Assembly: GCA_031551865.1 (NCBI GenBank)
Contig: JAVBMY010000002.1
Coordinates: 148,595 to 212,594 of the forward strand
Direction: 5' to 3'
From: Rikenella sp031551865
GTDB taxonomy: Bacteria > Bacteroidota > Bacteroidia > Bacteroidales > Rikenellaceae
Length of the DNA: 64,000 nucleotides
Shown: one piece after another, positions 62,531-64,000 of the stretch
Numbering within the stretch: the stretch's first letter is position 1
Layout of the letters: each line of letters starts with the position of its first letter
Notes under the pieces: generated by a model
Told to the model about the DNA's origin: nothing
Databases searched by the model: none
Seen by the model: the letters and a program-made list of their open reading frames with translations, nothing else
Position numbers and translations under genes: made by a program

Positions 62531-62693
62531 GAAGGAGGGCTCCCGTTTTCTTTAAGGGTCGTCCTGTAAGTAAAAGGCCGAATCCCGTCCTTCTGTCCGG
62601 CTCCGTCAGAGTCCCGTACCCGACTCGCAAGCGCCCCAAATTCTTTTCCCGTATCGTAACCGATTTTTTAACTGCATTAAAAACATTTGCATT

Positions 62694-63908
62694 ATGGGAT
62701 ACCTATTCACTTCGGAATCCGTTTCCGAGGGACACCCCGACAAAGTGGCCGACCAGATATCGGACGCCATCCTCGACCAATTCCTTAAAGGCGACCCGGC
62801 CGCCAAAGTAGCCTGCGAAGTGCTCTGCACCACGGGGCTCGTGGTGGTGAGCGGCGAGGTCAAGGCCGATACCTACGTCGACATACAGAACACCGTGCGC
62901 GACGTGATCCGCCGCATCGGCTACACCGAGGCCGACTATATGTTCGAGTGCAACTCGTGCGGCGTACTCTCGACGATCCACGAACAATCGCCCGACATCA
63001 ACCAGGGCGTCGAGCGGGCCGTGCACGACGACCAGGGCGCCGGAGACCAGGGCATCATGTTCGGCTATGCCTGCGCCGAGACCAAAGAGCTGATGCCTGC
63101 CTCGCTGATGCTCTCGCACATCCTGCTGATGGAGCTGGCCGGCATCCGCCGCGAACGCAAGGAGATGACTTACCTGCGCCCCGACGCCAAGTCGCAGGTG
63201 ACGGTCGAGTACGGCGACGATAAGAAACCGCGCCGCATCCACACCATCGTGATTTCGACCCAGCACGACCCCTCGGCCACGCAGGACGACATCCGCGCCG
63301 ACGTGCAGCGGGTGCTGATCCCCCGCGTGCGCCGCCGCCTCGAAGAGCGCGGCAATAAGTTGCTTTTGAGCCTGCTCGGCGACGACTACATCCTGCACGT
63401 GAACCCCACCGGCAAGTTCGTGATCGGCGGGCCCCACGGCGACACCGGTCTCACGGGCCGCAAAATCATCGTGGATACCTACGGCGGCAAGGGAGCCCAC
63501 GGCGGCGGCGCCTTTTCAGGCAAAGATTCCTCGAAGGTCGACCGCTCGGCGGCCTACGCCTTGCGCCACATCGCCAAGAACATGGTGGCGGCGGGCGTGG
63601 CCGACATCATGCTGGTGCAGGCGGCCTACGCCATCGGCATCGCACGCCCCGTGAGCCTTTTCGTGAACACTTACGGCACGGCGCATGTGGCCCTGAGCGA
63701 CGGCGACATCGCCCGCCGCCTCGAAACGCTGTTCGACCTGCGTCCCGCCAAGATCATCGAGCGCTACGGCCTCACGAACCCGATCTTTTCGCCCACCGCG
63801 TCGTACGGGCACTTCGGCCGTGAACCCTATACCGAAGGCGGCATGCAGTTCTTCGGCTGGGAAAAACTCGACGAGGCCGACCGCCTCAAACGCGAGTTCG
63901 GGCTCTAA
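62694..63908 (+). CDS. metK: S-adenosylmethionine synthetase
   Basis: The enzyme makes SAM from methionine and ATP. The 404-residue protein starts MGYLFTSESVSEGHPDKVADQISD and has the hexapeptide-like GAGDQGIMFGYA, the flexible loop region, the ATP site HVNPTGKFVIGGPHGDTGLTGRKI, the glycine-rich GGGAFSGKDSSKVDRSAAY and a normal C-terminus. No signal peptide. It follows a SAM-II-type riboswitch, so it is under feedback by its own product. A degenerate GTCATTG word lies just after the stop (63917). Confidence 0.97.
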   Translation: MGYLFTSESVSEGHPDKVADQISDAILDQFLKGDPAAKVACEVLCTTGLVVVSGEVKADTYVDIQNTVRDVIRRIGYTEADYMFECNSCGVLSTIHEQSPDINQGVERAVHDDQGAGDQGIMFGYACAETKELMPASLMLSHILLMELAGIRRERKEMTYLRPDAKSQVTVEYGDDKKPRRIHTIVISTQHDPSATQDDIRADVQRVLIPRVRRRLEERGNKLLLSLLGDDYILHVNPTGKFVIGGPHGDTGLTGRKIIVDTYGGKGAHGGGAFSGKDSSKVDRSAAYALRHIAKNMVAAGVADIMLVQAAYAIGIARPVSLFVNTYGTAHVALSDGDIARRLETLFDLRPAKIIERYGLTNPIFSPTASYGHFGREPYTEGGMQFFGWEKLDEADRLKREFGL

Positions 63909-64000
63909 CTTCATTCGTCATTGAGGGGAGGGGCCGGGCCGCCGGAGCCAATGTAAGAGATTGCAATTTGAGGGTTGTTACGCGAGTGGGTCGTGGAGGG

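Overview
The window comes from a high-GC member of the Bacteroidales, most likely Rikenellaceae and close to Alistipes. This is inferred from gene content and style. The -7 boxes follow TAnnTTTG with TTTG at about -33 (clear before tRNA-Tyr and tRNA-His). The primary sigma factor lacks region 1.1. There are DUF4369/TlpA-type thioredoxins, PorX, a PG0541-type efflux companion, a divergent NUDIX/pyrE pair, and a mucin-type GH101 enzyme. No plasmid, phage, transposase, rRNA or CRISPR was seen.

Layout. 1-11.2 kb: two tandem TlpA-like thioredoxins (the first cut by the window edge), aminopeptidase P, a frameshifted HAD phosphatase, a 1208-residue GH101 endo-alpha-N-acetylgalactosaminidase, TatD nuclease and a convergent GT90 glycosyltransferase. 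11.5-25.6 kb: the core information block tRNA-Tyr, tRNA-Gly, tuf, tRNA-Trp, secE, nusG, rplK, rplA, rplJ, rplL, rpoB, rpoC, with long structured spacers before secE, rpoB and rpoC and a repeat inserted between rplJ and rplL. 25.8-36.3 kb: a frameshifted seven-repeat lipoprotein, polyprenyl synthase, pyrE divergent from a NUDIX protein, porX, a DJ-1-like protein divergent from an HxlR regulator, and two overlapping lipoprotein genes of unknown function. 36.4-41.1 kb: polA and a four-base-overlapping pair of a Ric-type hemerythrin and a LuxR regulator. 41.4-48 kb: a cell-envelope cluster of imelysin, di-heme oxidoreductase, two porin-like proteins and a CXXCH lipoprotein, read here as a metal (probably iron) acquisition or electron-transfer system. 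48.5-57.2 kb: the primary sigma factor, tRNA-His and a TetR-controlled RND efflux operon. 57.5-63.9 kb: a HAD phosphatase, a deoxynucleoside kinase, a GH3 family protein, the RseP protease, and metK behind a SAM-II-type riboswitch.

The most unusual content is between the genes. Five hairpins with stems of 19 to 25 bp each lie between convergent genes and look like bidirectional terminators. Four of them are followed by a second, long-armed stem-loop. Two of those (after porX and after the HAD gene at 57.5 kb) share a nearly identical 27-base loop and flanks while the arms differ by several paired, compensating substitutions, so the structure is conserved rather than the sequence. Three further interspersed palindromic families, recognised by GTCATTGCGAG, CATCCCGAGC and CGGCAATTCGA, recur across the window. 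Two genes (4427-5034 and 25787-26850) are each broken by one missing base in a short G run; these could be real lesions or assembly errors.
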